The notes: generated from the sequence alone by a model not told the origin. A stretch of 16,351 nucleotides of DNA from CAZYWA01 sp964650975 [NCBI: uncultured bacterium] (GCA_964650975.1 CAZYWA010000135.1:1-16351), one strand, 5' to 3'. Counted from the stretch's first letter, positions 7,362 to 15,842 are shown. Numbers and translations are program-made.

Positions 7362-8885
7362 TCACGATCGGCTTCGCGGTGTCGTCGCGCGCCGATCCAG
7401 ATCCCCGAGCAGGTCCTCGATCTGCGCCAGCGCTGATCTCAGATCATCGGCGATCTCCCGCGCCAGGACGTTCGGGTCCGGCAGGTTCGCGCTGTCCTCC
7501 AGGGCCTCGTCGCGCAGCCACGTCAAATCGAGGCTCACCTTGTCGCGAGCGACGATCTCCGCGTAGCTGTACCGTCGCCAGCGGCCCCCGGGGCTCTTCT
7601 CGGACCAGGTGGCCTGACGCTTGTGCCGCTCGCCTGGCCTGTAGCAGTCGACGAACTCGTCGAGCTCGCAGCGCGCCATCCGGCCGGTTTTGAGCGTGAA
7701 GTGCTTGTTGGTGCGGAGATCGTAGACCCAGACGGCCTTGGTCCACGGCTCGACCGCACCGGGCTTCCGGTCGAAAAGGAGCACGTTCACCTTCACGCCG
7801 TGGGCGTAGAAAATGCCGGTCGGTAAGCGCAGCAGCGTGTGGACGTCGCACTCGTGGAGGAGCCTTCTGCGGACGATTTCACCTGCACCGCCCTCGAAGA
7901 GAACGTTGTCGGAGACCACGACGGCGGCGCGACCGTGGATCTTGAGCAGGCTCTTCACGTGCTGGACGAAGTTGAGCTGCTTGTTCGACGTGGTGGTCCA
8001 GAAATCGGGCCGGTTGTACGTGAACGTTTCACGGTCGGTTTCGCCTTCGTCGTTGACGATCGTGAGCGCCGACTTCTTGCCGAACGGCGGATTCGTCAGC
8101 ACGACGTCGAAGTGGTTCCCTGGCTCCTCGCGCAGGGCATCGACGTTGCCACGGATCGGCGGCTCGCGGCTGTCGTCGCCCGGACCGATTCCGTGGAGGA
8201 ATAGGTTCATCGCGCACAGGCGCGCGACCCCGGGCATGAGCTCGACGCCACGCAACGCATCGAACTGGAGGTGCTCCTCGGCCGTGCCGTCCAGTTCGTG
8301 ATGGCTCCCGAGGTAGTCGTGAACGGCGACCAGGAAGCCGCCCGTGCCGCACGCCGGGTCGATCACCAGCTCGGCCGGCGCGGGCTGGACGCAAGCCACG
8401 ATCGCCTGGATGAGCGCGCGGGGAGTGAAGTGCTGTCCCGCGCCGCCCTTCGCGTCCTGGGCGTTCTTCTCCAGCAGGCCCTCGTACGCGTCGCCCTTCA
8501 CGTCCGCGGAAATCGAGAGCCAGTTCTCTTTGCCGATCAGCTCCACGATGAGCTGCCGAAGCTTCGCAGGGTCCTGGATCTTGTTCTGGGCCTTCTCGAA
8601 GATGAGCCCGAGCATTCCGCCCTGCTGGCCGAGCCTCGCGAGCGTGTTGCGGTAGTGCTCCTCCAGCTTCACACCCTCCATCCGGGTGCTCGCCAGGTCG
8701 GACCAGCGATACCCCTCGGGGATGGGCTGCTCGGTGCTGGTCAGAGCCGCGCGTTCGTCGGCCATCTTGAGAAAGAGCAGGAACGTCAGCTGCTCCAGGT
8801 AGTCCTGGTAGGAGAAGTCATCGTCGCGAAGGGCGTTGCAGTAGGACCAGAGCTTCTGGGCGATGCGGTTGGGCGTGTCGCTCAC
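7362..8885 (-). CDS. hsdM: Type I restriction-modification DNA methyltransferase subunit M (HsdM)
   Basis: Adenine-N6 DNA methyltransferase subunit, 507 residues, which is normal for the family. The N-terminal HsdM helical domain spans about 5-130 (KLWSYCNALRDDDFSYQDYLEQLTFLLFLKMADE is split here only by its typical pattern), followed by GAGQHFTPRALI near 148. The S-adenosylmethionine motif I is DPACGTGGF (176-184) and the catalytic motif IV is NPPF (265-268). All catalytic elements are intact. The GTG start at 8885 overlaps the hsdS stop by 4 bases (GTGA) and has GAGGG just upstream, so the two are translationally coupled. With HsdS it would form an M2S1 methyltransferase acting on a bipartite site. 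No hsdR is present in the window, so it may only methylate, unless the nuclease gene lies elsewhere in the genome. Confidence 0.96.
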   Translation of the reverse strand: MSDTPNRIAQKLWSYCNALRDDDFSYQDYLEQLTFLLFLKMADERAALTSTEQPIPEGYRWSDLASTRMEGVKLEEHYRNTLARLGQQGGMLGLIFEKAQNKIQDPAKLRQLIVELIGKENWLSISADVKGDAYEGLLEKNAQDAKGGAGQHFTPRALIQAIVACVQPAPAELVIDPACGTGGFLVAVHDYLGSHHELDGTAEEHLQFDALRGVELMPGVARLCAMNLFLHGIGPGDDSREPPIRGNVDALREEPGNHFDVVLTNPPFGKKSALTIVNDEGETDRETFTYNRPDFWTTTSNKQLNFVQHVKSLLKIHGRAAVVVSDNVLFEGGAGEIVRRRLLHECDVHTLLRLPTGIFYAHGVKVNVLLFDRKPGAVEPWTKAVWVYDLRTNKHFTLKTGRMARCELDEFVDCYRPGERHKRQATWSEKSPGGRWRRYSYAEIVARDKVSLDLTWLRDEALEDSANLPDPNVLAREIADDLRSALAQIEDLLGDLDRRATTPRSRS

Positions 8886-10372
8886 GCTGCCCTCGGGTCC
8901 TTCCGGCGGACTCGACCGTTCTTGGTGGCCCCAGCAGCGGCACGCTCGGCCGCGATGCGCTGCATCAGCACCGAGGCCGGTTCGTCATCGGGGTCCTGGT
9001 CGACGAGGCGTCCGTCAAAGGCCCACTTGAAGATGGATTGATGGAGGCGAGCGCAGCGACGACTCTGGGCTCTGACCTGAATCGCGACGGCGTCGGCTAC
9101 CGATAGCAGTCGCTCGGCCGACTCGATGGCCCTTGCCTGCTCGGCGGCGGGCGGGAGGGCGACCGGCAGCGCGCGAAGGTCTCGGATGTAGATCGCTTGC
9201 TGAGCAGCCGACACGGAGAGCGCAACGAGACGGCGCTGCACGGCCTGGCTCCGCAAGTAGAGCGACGTGTACCGGCTGTCGGTCGGCGGAGCCGTCTTGA
9301 GCAGGATCACGCTGCCCATGAGGCAGAAGCTGTCGCAGGGCTGAACGACCGTGGTTCTTCCGATCGTCGCCCCCCTGCCGACGACCAGCACATCCCCGGG
9401 CTCTGGATCGCATCTGCGACGGAAGCGGTCGGCGTCATCTCTCGACACGAACTTCGACTCATCGAACGTGACCCCTTCCTCCCTGACGTCCTTCGCCGAG
9501 AGCAGGAAGACACCGTGGTCGGTCGTGGTCGGTGAAAGGTGTTCGCCATCGGTGATCTTCCAGAGGATTTGATCGGCGGTGGCCCAGCACCACCCCTCCG
9601 GTGTGTCGGGCAACTCGCTCGTGTCGGGGGCGACGGGCTCCTGGTATTTCCCCCGGTCACCAGTCTTCTCCCACCGATGGCGGCGCTCGGTCAGGATGCG
9701 CTCCAAGAGCACGGACGCAGGTTCGTAGTCGCGGCTTTCGGTGCGGGCCAATGCGGCCTCGGTGGGCACGAGCCGCCCTTCGACGGCCGCGCTCAGCACC
9801 GAGGCCCGAAAACGCTTCAGGTTTCGCTGCACACGCGACAGAGTCGCGACCGCATCGTCGAGCCGCGTGAAGCAGCTCTCGATGACATCGACGATGCGGT
9901 GCTGCTCGGGTAAGGGGGGGAGAGCCAACTCGATGCGCGCAAGGCTCTTCGCGTTGACGTTGGCCCGACCGATGCCCGCGCTGGCGGCGGCGGCTTGGTT
10001 TGCGTAGCCGTAACTGGATGTGAAGGTCTCCAGCCAGGGGCCCAGCGCCTGATCGACCGGCCGCCCCCGGATCAGGTACGAGGCGAAGACCGATTCAGGC
10101 GGGTTCCTGACCCTGCACGCCTTCTCGATGGAGCCGGTTCGAGCGAAGACGAGATCACCGTCAACCAGTCGGTACTTCGCCAAGGCGTTGCTGCCGATGC
10201 CGCAGCTGGGTACGGCCGACCAATCAATTCGACCGTGCGTCAGATCGGAGATTCTGAGAAACCTCGGCCCACGACCGCGATGATCCGCCTTGGCCGTGTA
10301 GCCGTGCTCGAAACCGGACACGACCTCGCCCAGGGTTGCGGTCGTCCATCCGACGGGGAGCCTCTCATTCAT
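8882..10372 (-). CDS. hsdS: Type I restriction-modification specificity subunit S (HsdS)
   Basis: DNA target-recognition subunit of 496 residues with both halves intact. TRD1 starts at LPVGWTTATLGEVVSG (about 5-20). The central conserved region follows: LPPLPEQHRIVDVIES (151-166), a helical spacer, and LKRFRASVLSAAVEGRLVP. TRD2 starts at PEGWCWATADQI (about 258). The distal repeat is LPPAAEQARAIESAERLL (406-423), followed by QSIFKWAFDGRLV. The paired PPLPEQ/PPAAEQ and EGRLV/DGRLV repeats are the usual HsdS internal duplication and imply a bipartite target. It precedes hsdM, the reverse of the common M-S order. The stop TGA lies inside the hsdM GTGA overlap. The ATG start is the first residue of the standard N-terminal motif, and the upstream gap to the GGDEF gene is only 60 bases. 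Confidence 0.96.
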   Translation of the reverse strand: MNERLPVGWTTATLGEVVSGFEHGYTAKADHRGRGPRFLRISDLTHGRIDWSAVPSCGIGSNALAKYRLVDGDLVFARTGSIEKACRVRNPPESVFASYLIRGRPVDQALGPWLETFTSSYGYANQAAAASAGIGRANVNAKSLARIELALPPLPEQHRIVDVIESCFTRLDDAVATLSRVQRNLKRFRASVLSAAVEGRLVPTEAALARTESRDYEPASVLLERILTERRHRWEKTGDRGKYQEPVAPDTSELPDTPEGWCWATADQILWKITDGEHLSPTTTDHGVFLLSAKDVREEGVTFDESKFVSRDDADRFRRRCDPEPGDVLVVGRGATIGRTTVVQPCDSFCLMGSVILLKTAPPTDSRYTSLYLRSQAVQRRLVALSVSAAQQAIYIRDLRALPVALPPAAEQARAIESAERLLSVADAVAIQVRAQSRRCARLHQSIFKWAFDGRLVDQDPDDEPASVLMQRIAAERAAAGATKNGRVRRKDPRAA

Positions 10373-10432
10373 CTTGCCAGCACGTCATTCAGCTTTAGGC
10401 CGCCGAGGCCGGCCGGTAGCGGGACGCCTGAA

Positions 10433-11413
10433 TCAGGCCGCCGCGAGCATCGATGGCTCGAAGCTCACCTGGTCTCGACCCGCCGCCTTCGCCCGGTAGA
10501 GAGCGTCGTCCGCGCGAGCCACCCACGATCCCGCCGCCTGTCCGTTGTCGAGCTGTGCTACGCCCGCGCTGGCGGTGAGCCACAGCGTCACTTCGCCGAC
10601 GTGAATCGGCATGGTCCGGACCGCGGCGAGAAGGCGGCACACCGCCTCCAGCGCGCCTTCCATCGATGCGTGGGCGAGCACCACGGCGAACTCGTCGCCA
10701 CCGACACGAAAGACCGCGTCGGGCTCACGGAAAAGATCACGCGCTATACCAGCGAAAACGCGCAGCACCAGGTCGCCGGCGGCGTGCCCGTGAGCGTCGT
10801 TGACACGCTTGAAATGATCGAGGTCCAAGAGCGCCAGCGAGAGTGGAAGGCTGTGTCGGTTCGCGCGCGCGATCTCCCGGGACAGACAGTCATCGAACGC
10901 GCGGCGGTTGAAAAGCCCCGTGAGCGGATCGGTTCGGGCGAGCCCGGCGAGCTCCTCCATCATCCGCGAGTTCGCCGCTCGAAGCCGCTTGGTTTGAAGC
11001 GCGCGCGCGACAGCCAGGCGTACCGAGTTACCGCTGCGGAGGGGTTTGAGGAGGTAATCGTGCGCACCGAGCCGAAGTGCTCGAATGGCGGACTCCTGAT
11101 CGCCCGCGTCCGCGCCGGTGAGAAGTACCACTTCGGGCGGGCATGGCTGACTGCGGATTGCCTCGAGCAGCCCGAACCCGTCGAGACCGGGCATCGCCAG
11201 GTCGCTCACGACCACGTCGTATGATTCGCGCTCGAGGCGCTTGAGTGCTTCGAGACCGTCGCCTGCCTCGTCGGTCAAGCAGTCGATCGACGCCAGGTGC
11301 GCTCGAAGGCTCGCCCGGCAAACGGGCGAGTCGTCGACGATCAGCAGGCGAGCCGGGCCCGTTTGCTCCAGCTGGCTTTCGAGCAGTTGGGGAATCGGTC
11401 CGTCCGGCATCAT
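10433..11413 (-). CDS. Response regulator with GGDEF domain: probable c-di-GMP synthase
   Basis: A two-domain cytoplasmic protein of 326 residues. The receiver domain (about 22-140) has the acidic pair D27-D28, phosphoacceptor D71 (VVVSDLAMPG), T99 and K123 (LLKP). A short helical linker leads to a GGDEF diguanylate cyclase domain (about 157-320): DPLTGLFNRR, metal-binding LLDLDHFK, and an intact GGDEF at 238-242. RxxD (R229-D232) five residues before GGDEF is the inhibitory I-site, so product feedback is likely. The organisation is PleD/WspR-like: phosphorylation should drive dimerisation and c-di-GMP synthesis. The start ATG at 11413 is chosen because AGGGAG lies 8 bases upstream; the longer frame has no such site. 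A sigma-54-like promoter lies about 60 bases upstream of the start. Its kinase is not identified; the receiver fragment at the window's right end belongs to another protein. Proximity to pilY1 fits a role in surface attachment (inference). Confidence 0.95.
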   Translation of the reverse strand: MMPDGPIPQLLESQLEQTGPARLLIVDDSPVCRASLRAHLASIDCLTDEAGDGLEALKRLERESYDVVVSDLAMPGLDGFGLLEAIRSQPCPPEVVLLTGADAGDQESAIRALRLGAHDYLLKPLRSGNSVRLAVARALQTKRLRAANSRMMEELAGLARTDPLTGLFNRRAFDDCLSREIARANRHSLPLSLALLDLDHFKRVNDAHGHAAGDLVLRVFAGIARDLFREPDAVFRVGGDEFAVVLAHASMEGALEAVCRLLAAVRTMPIHVGEVTLWLTASAGVAQLDNGQAAGSWVARADDALYRAKAAGRDQVSFEPSMLAAA

Positions 11414-11420
11414 CGGTGCT

Positions 11421-11426
11421 CTCCCT
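11421..11426 (-). promoter_or_regulatory. Ribosome binding site of the GGDEF gene
   Basis: The minus strand reads AGGGAG, then 7 bases, then ATGATG. It fixes the start at 11413 (or 11410) rather than the upstream end of the open frame. Confidence 0.65.
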
Positions 11427-11484
11427 TTCAGGTGCGCAGAGCCGAGTGCGCCCCGGCAGGCGGCATGATCCTCGCATCCGTAGG

Positions 11485-11500
11485 AGCAATCCGGATGCCG
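11485..11500 (-). promoter_or_regulatory. Sigma-54-like (-24/-12) promoter of the GGDEF gene
   Basis: The minus strand reads CGGCATC-CGGA-TTGCT, that is GG, exactly 10 bases, GC, with a full TTGCT box and GGCA of the TGGCACG box. The predicted RNA start near 11474 gives a leader of about 60 bases. It lies directly after the pilX terminator, where a new promoter is expected. The match is seen in sequence; sigma-54 use is inferred. Confidence 0.5.
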
Positions 11501-11512
11501 CCAGAGACATGA

Positions 11513-11535
11513 AAAGGACCCTGGCCGGGCCCTTT
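11513..11535 (-). terminator. Rho-independent terminator after pilX
   Basis: On the minus strand, arms AAAGGGCCC and GGGTCCTTT pair over 9 positions (one G-T wobble) around a GGCCA loop, followed by a short TTTT run. It lies 53 bases after the pilX stop and just ahead of the GGDEF promoter. The T-run is short, so its efficiency is uncertain. Confidence 0.55.
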
Positions 11536-11588
11536 GGCGATCGTGTTCGCCCGACGTGCGGCCGAACCGCCCGGACAAGTCGCCCGGG

Positions 11589-12152
11589 TCAACCGCCGTA
11601 GAAGTTCAGATTGTACGCCTGCGTCAGGATCTGAGAGATCGTCACGACGCCCACGCCACCGTGACTTGCGATCGACTGCAAGTCGTACGAGTATTTCACG
11701 GTTTTGCCAGCCTCCTCACCGACCTGCCGCGATGCGAACGTGACACTATTGGGGATGATCGACGCTTGGAACCACACCTTGGTCTTCCCCAAGTTGACGG
11801 TCATGTCCGGCGCAAGCGCGGAGTAGTTGGTCACCGCTGACGTCGTACCGCTGCCGATTCCTCCCAGGTTCCGCACGTTCCAGTAGCCCGACAAGGAGGA
11901 TGTCGAGATGGTCGCGGCATTCACTCGCTGCGGTGGTCCGAAATACTGCTTGCTCCGGAACCAGCCACTCGCCGACTGAAGTCCTCCGTCGCTCGCCACC
12001 AGGGCTGTCTGGGTGGCGACCTGGCGGCCGACGATTGCCAGGTCACGCTGGCTGGACGACATGACGCCGATCGCGGCGAAGGTCATCGCAACCAGCACCA
12101 GAAGCACCAACACCAGTGCCACTCCCGAATTGCTCCGGACGGTTCGTTTCAT
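11589..12152 (-). CDS. pilX: Type IV pilus minor pilin PilX
   Basis: Inner-membrane minor pilin of 187 residues, close to the usual PilX length. The N-terminus follows the PilX pattern: a short basic segment (MKRTVRSNSG), then a single hydrophobic helix (about 11-31, VALVLVLLVLVAMTFAAIGV), then SSSQRDLAIVGRQ and ASDGGLQSASGW, where the family usually has a residue pattern like AEAGL. The rest is a Ser/Thr/Gly-rich periplasmic domain. The ATG at 12152 is supported by GAGGAG six bases upstream. It follows pilY1 by 34 bases. In other bacteria PilX works with PilV, PilW, FimU/FimT and PilE to prime the pilus tip and present PilY1. None of those partners is in this window. Confidence 0.85.
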   Translation of the reverse strand: MKRTVRSNSGVALVLVLLVLVAMTFAAIGVMSSSQRDLAIVGRQVATQTALVASDGGLQSASGWFRSKQYFGPPQRVNAATISTSSLSGYWNVRNLGGIGSGTTSAVTNYSALAPDMTVNLGKTKVWFQASIIPNSVTFASRQVGEEAGKTVKYSYDLQSIASHGGVGVVTISQILTQAYNLNFYGG

Positions 12153-12186
12153 CGAGTGCTCCTCGCGGGATCGTGGGTGTGAAACG

Positions 12187-15100
12187 TCACCGGCCCAGGA
12201 TCTTCCACCGAGTCATGGTCACCGGCGATCCACCGGTGAGGATCGCCACGGGATGGAGCTGGGTGTCGCTGCTCTGGACGATCAGTGTGTGCCGCTCCGC
12301 GTCCATGATCGGCTGCGACGGCGCGCCAGCGCCGAGATTGAGCGTTCGCACCGGCTGCCCGGCGCGCACGTCCGTGGAGTCGACGGTTCCGTCGCCGTTG
12401 ATGTCCAGCACCGGAGAGGCCAGCGGCCCTCCGGTCGCGCCGTTCATCGCGAATAGCGTGGGTAGACCGCCGAAGTTGCATGGATCGCTGGTGTCAGGGG
12501 TGAATACGGTGATGAAGAAGACGCCATTGGTGATCACGCCCGGATAGAGCGCGCGCGCGCCTTTCGGTGCGTTGGCGGATCCGGCCTCGCCGTTGGCGCC
12601 GAGCTTGAGGTCGATGAACCACCCGGATCCGGCGAAGCTCACGACGGGGCTGCCGGTGGTCAAGCCCGTCGCGTTGACGAGATTGGCGTCGGTCAGCAAA
12701 GGGGTCGATGGCGTACCGTTTCGCGCGCCCGTGTCCTTGAGTGCGTAGATGCGCTGGACGCTCAAATCGGATTCGTCGCTGACGGTTTCCAGCTTTCCGG
12801 TGCCGAAATAGATCAACACGTTGGGGTCGCCCGCGAGCGCACTGGCGAAGCTGAGCACCGGGCGTGCCATGATCGGGCGCGTGCTGCCGGCGTTGTAGAC
12901 GAGCTGTGTGGGGTTGGTCGTTTGAGCGACGTCCCAGCGCCACACCCTGCCGAGCCGGTCGCCCACGTAAACCCGGTCGGTCGCCTGATCGGCGTTCAGG
13001 TCGACGGCCACAGGGTCCGTGAGACCGTTCCCTGCCTCCACGGCCGGATCGACGTTGATCACGGTCGGCGAGGCGACGCCGGTATCGAGCGCCACGTTGA
13101 ATAGATAGCCCTGGCCATCCGAGTTGCCGGTTCCGGAGGCGATCGTGGCCACCCAGCTCGACGTCGTGGTCGGGAAGGTGGCGCCGCTCGCCGCGAGGAA
13201 ATGAATCGCGGGGCGGGCCGTCGCCGAGCCCAGGCGCGCTTCCGCGAGGGCCGCCGGCGCGGCGAACGAGGTCGGATTCGGCCACTGCCAGAGCACCACC
13301 GGTGGGTTGGGCGCGGCCTCGGATCCGGGATCGGTGACGTCGAGCGCGACGTACCCCCCGTGCTTCCCGCCTCCCACGATCAGGATCGTGTGCCACGCGG
13401 CCGCCGCACCGTCTTCGCTGAAGTACGCGTCCACCACCCGTGGGCTGCCGTCGAACGCGAAGTAGTGGCAGTAGGTCGCGCTCGAGAGCGTGCTCTTGAA
13501 GAGTGGCAGGTTCCAGTTGGGGATGAAGCCCCACCTCTCGCTGCCGGTGACGGAGTCGAAGGCGTGCAGCATCCCGTCGTTGGAGGCCACGTAGATGACG
13601 AGCGGGCGGTTCTGGTTGTTGGTGTAAAACGTCTGGTAGCTCGCCTGCGGATAGAAAAACGGCGGTGCACCCACGACGACGGGACTCGAGTCGATGACAT
13701 CGCCGAGCTTCCACACGTTGACGCCGCTCGCCGGATTGCGAGTTCGGTACGGCGCCGCGTCGGTGCCGCGCACCCAGTTGATGAGCGCAGCGCCCTCGGT
13801 GGAGTTCGCGGCGCCGAGGTACGAGCGCAGCGTGGCTTCGTTCGTCACCGAGAAGTCGATCCGGTCGTCGATCCGCGTATCGGCATCTGCGGTGTCGAGG
13901 GCGGTGTAAATGCGTCGCGTCGAGGGAGCCCGCGCGAGCAGCAGGTCGCCGGCCTTCCACAGCGGCGTTGCGCCCGCGACGAGCGGCAGCGCGTGGCCCA
14001 CGAGCTGACCCTGCCACGAGTCGCTCACGAAGCTCGCGGTCACCAGCAGGTCGGTGGCCGCTCCGCTCGTCGACACGACGGCCACCGAGGTCGACGACGA
14101 GGACTTCGCGATGATGCTCTGGGCGGCCGAGGAGATGGCCGTGACGAACTGGGCCGCGTTGGTCGCCGTGTAGGCGTCGCCACCCCCACCGGTCGCCGCC
14201 TCCTGCAGTAGTTGATCGACGCTCGAGATGTCGTCGACGAAGCCGATCGTGTACACGTTCAGCGCCTGGCGGCCACTGAACGCCGTCGAGGCGTCGAGCT
14301 CTCGGTGCACGCAGGTCGCGAAGTCGTTGATCGCCAAGAAATCGTCGGCATGTCCGAAGATCGTGCTGTCCGAGTAATCGCCGGTGCAGTACGTGGTGAT
14401 GAAGTCGGTGCCGATGCCCCAGCTCACCTCGGACGCTTCGGCCATGTCGGTGTTGGGCCGGCCGTCGGTGGCGAGGATGACGAAGTTCGGTTGACATGCG
14501 TAGGCGATCGGGCTCGCGAAGTTGGTGGTCGTGCCGGGGTTGTGGAAGGTCCCCTGGAAATACTTCCAGCTGTCCCGAAGCAGGTCCGCCAACCAGGTAC
14601 CGGTCGCATCGTTGACGACGTCTCCGGTCGTCGAGCTGAAAAGCGGCGGGGCGCTGGTGAGCGTGGCATTCCAGCCGATCGCGGCGCCATACGTGGTGAG
14701 CGCGGTCATGACACTCGTGGCGTTCGTGACCGAATTCGTGCCAGTGATCGCCGACACGAGCTTTCCGCCCAGCGCGGCATTGCCGGGATGGCTGCCGTCC
14801 TCGGAATTCACGAACGTCATCAGACCCCAGTTGAGATCGTTCTGGGTGGCCGCAACCGCGTCGCGCAGACCCTGACGCATCTGGTCGTCACGGGTGCGGG
14901 CCAGGTGCTGGTAGTTGAGGTAGCGGCCCTGAAACAGGTTTGTCATGCCGCTGGTGTTCCCCGCGTAGGTCGCATTGTCGATCGTCGGGATCAGGTTGCA
15001 CGGGTTGCCGCTCTCCACGGCGCGCCCCAGGGCGCTGGTCATCGTCGGAAAGGCGACGCCCTTGCCGTAGTCGTAACAGTGGCTCGGGTTCGGGTCGGGT

Positions 15101-15756
15101 GAACCGACGCCCGGGGACCCGACGTGGTTGTACTTCGGCACCTCCCCTTCATTCGTCGTACCTGTCCCGGGGAGATCCTGGCACTGCGCCGGCCCGTCGG
15201 TCGCGTTTTGCATCGCGCCCAGGTTGCACTTGGCCGCCCACGTCAGGTTTGCACTACAGGGTGCACTCTTATAATCGTTACAAATTTTGTTCTCGGCGAA
15301 GTCGTAAATGGCGACATCCGTGAATCCGGTGTTCACTGTGCCCATCAGCGTGTGCAGGTGCGTCTTGAGCGGCGAGGTGCTCTCGACGAGAGTCGCCAGA
15401 CTGGCTTCGAGTAACCCTTTGTAATCGGGATTCGACCCGCCGTAACGCGCCTCGTAGGTCTGTACCGTGGCGAAGCCGTTGTTGAATGCGTACGCCGTCG
15501 TTGGGTCGGCGAAGTCCTGCTTCATGGAGCCAGAGGTGTCGTGCGCGAGCAGCACGTTGGGCTTGGCTGCCGAGCTCACCATGATGGGGAGCTCGCAGGT
15601 CTGGGCTCGCGCGACAGCGGATCCCAGGACCAGCACAACCAGCGCCGCCTGCACGCCCAGCCCCAGCGGCCTGCGTACTCCGGATCGCCGAGGGTCCAGT
15701 CCAAGAGGACACGAGCCGCGAGCCTTCCCGGACGGCGAGCATTGCAACTGAATCAT
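12187..15756 (-). CDS. pilY1: Type IV pilus tip adhesin / mechanosensor PilY1
   Basis: Large exported tip protein of 1189 residues. The signal peptide has a long basic N-region and a hydrophobic core (about 34-47), with the cut after AVARA at 51. A von Willebrand-A domain follows, with the metal site DTSGS at 73-77 and the later NFVILATDGRPN segment. The C-terminal half is the PilY1 beta-propeller: GDVIDSSPVVVGAP (685-698), VIYVASNDGMLHAFD (720-733), then the Ca-binding loop DLNADQATD (919-927) leading into VYVGDRLGRVWRWDV. A second EF-hand/dockerin-like loop, DINGDGTVD, lies at 1118-1126. I chose the ATG at 15756 because the longer frame only adds non-signal sequence; the ribosome site is weak (GAGG, 11 bases away). 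PilY1 promotes pilus extension and attachment, and in some species senses surfaces and raises c-di-GMP. It is first in an operon with pilX, behind a sigma-54-like promoter. Confidence 0.95.
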   Translation of the reverse strand: MIQLQCSPSGKARGSCPLGLDPRRSGVRRPLGLGVQAALVVLVLGSAVARAQTCELPIMVSSAAKPNVLLAHDTSGSMKQDFADPTTAYAFNNGFATVQTYEARYGGSNPDYKGLLEASLATLVESTSPLKTHLHTLMGTVNTGFTDVAIYDFAENKICNDYKSAPCSANLTWAAKCNLGAMQNATDGPAQCQDLPGTGTTNEGEVPKYNHVGSPGVGSPDPNPSHCYDYGKGVAFPTMTSALGRAVESGNPCNLIPTIDNATYAGNTSGMTNLFQGRYLNYQHLARTRDDQMRQGLRDAVAATQNDLNWGLMTFVNSEDGSHPGNAALGGKLVSAITGTNSVTNATSVMTALTTYGAAIGWNATLTSAPPLFSSTTGDVVNDATGTWLADLLRDSWKYFQGTFHNPGTTTNFASPIAYACQPNFVILATDGRPNTDMAEASEVSWGIGTDFITTYCTGDYSDSTIFGHADDFLAINDFATCVHRELDASTAFSGRQALNVYTIGFVDDISSVDQLLQEAATGGGGDAYTATNAAQFVTAISSAAQSIIAKSSSSTSVAVVSTSGAATDLLVTASFVSDSWQGQLVGHALPLVAGATPLWKAGDLLLARAPSTRRIYTALDTADADTRIDDRIDFSVTNEATLRSYLGAANSTEGAALINWVRGTDAAPYRTRNPASGVNVWKLGDVIDSSPVVVGAPPFFYPQASYQTFYTNNQNRPLVIYVASNDGMLHAFDSVTGSERWGFIPNWNLPLFKSTLSSATYCHYFAFDGSPRVVDAYFSEDGAAAAWHTILIVGGGKHGGYVALDVTDPGSEAAPNPPVVLWQWPNPTSFAAPAALAEARLGSATARPAIHFLAASGATFPTTTSSWVATIASGTGNSDGQGYLFNVALDTGVASPTVINVDPAVEAGNGLTDPVAVDLNADQATDRVYVGDRLGRVWRWDVAQTTNPTQLVYNAGSTRPIMARPVLSFASALAGDPNVLIYFGTGKLETVSDESDLSVQRIYALKDTGARNGTPSTPLLTDANLVNATGLTTGSPVVSFAGSGWFIDLKLGANGEAGSANAPKGARALYPGVITNGVFFITVFTPDTSDPCNFGGLPTLFAMNGATGGPLASPVLDINGDGTVDSTDVRAGQPVRTLNLGAGAPSQPIMDAERHTLIVQSSDTQLHPVAILTGGSPVTMTRWKILGR

Positions 15757-15826
15757 CGGTGGTTCGGCCTCGGCGGCATCGGATCGTCCGCGTGATCGCT
15801 CGTTGGAAAGCAGCGACGGAAGCGCG

Positions 15827-15842
15827 TGCAATCCTGGTGCCC
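15827..15842 (-). promoter_or_regulatory. Sigma-54-like (-24/-12) promoter of pilY1-pilX
   Basis: The minus strand reads GGGCACC-AGGA-TTGCA, so GGCAC and TTGCA are exact and the GG-N10-GC spacing is correct. The predicted RNA start near 15816 gives a leader of about 60 bases to the pilY1 ATG. In Pseudomonas and Myxococcus, pilin genes are controlled by PilR with sigma-54, so this use is biologically sensible. Confidence 0.65.

Noticed and set aside
6271-7365. 364-codon open frame on the minus strand opposite the acyl carrier gene
   Set aside because: It is the antisense shadow of a gene with a clear ACP motif and its own product has no recognisable domain.
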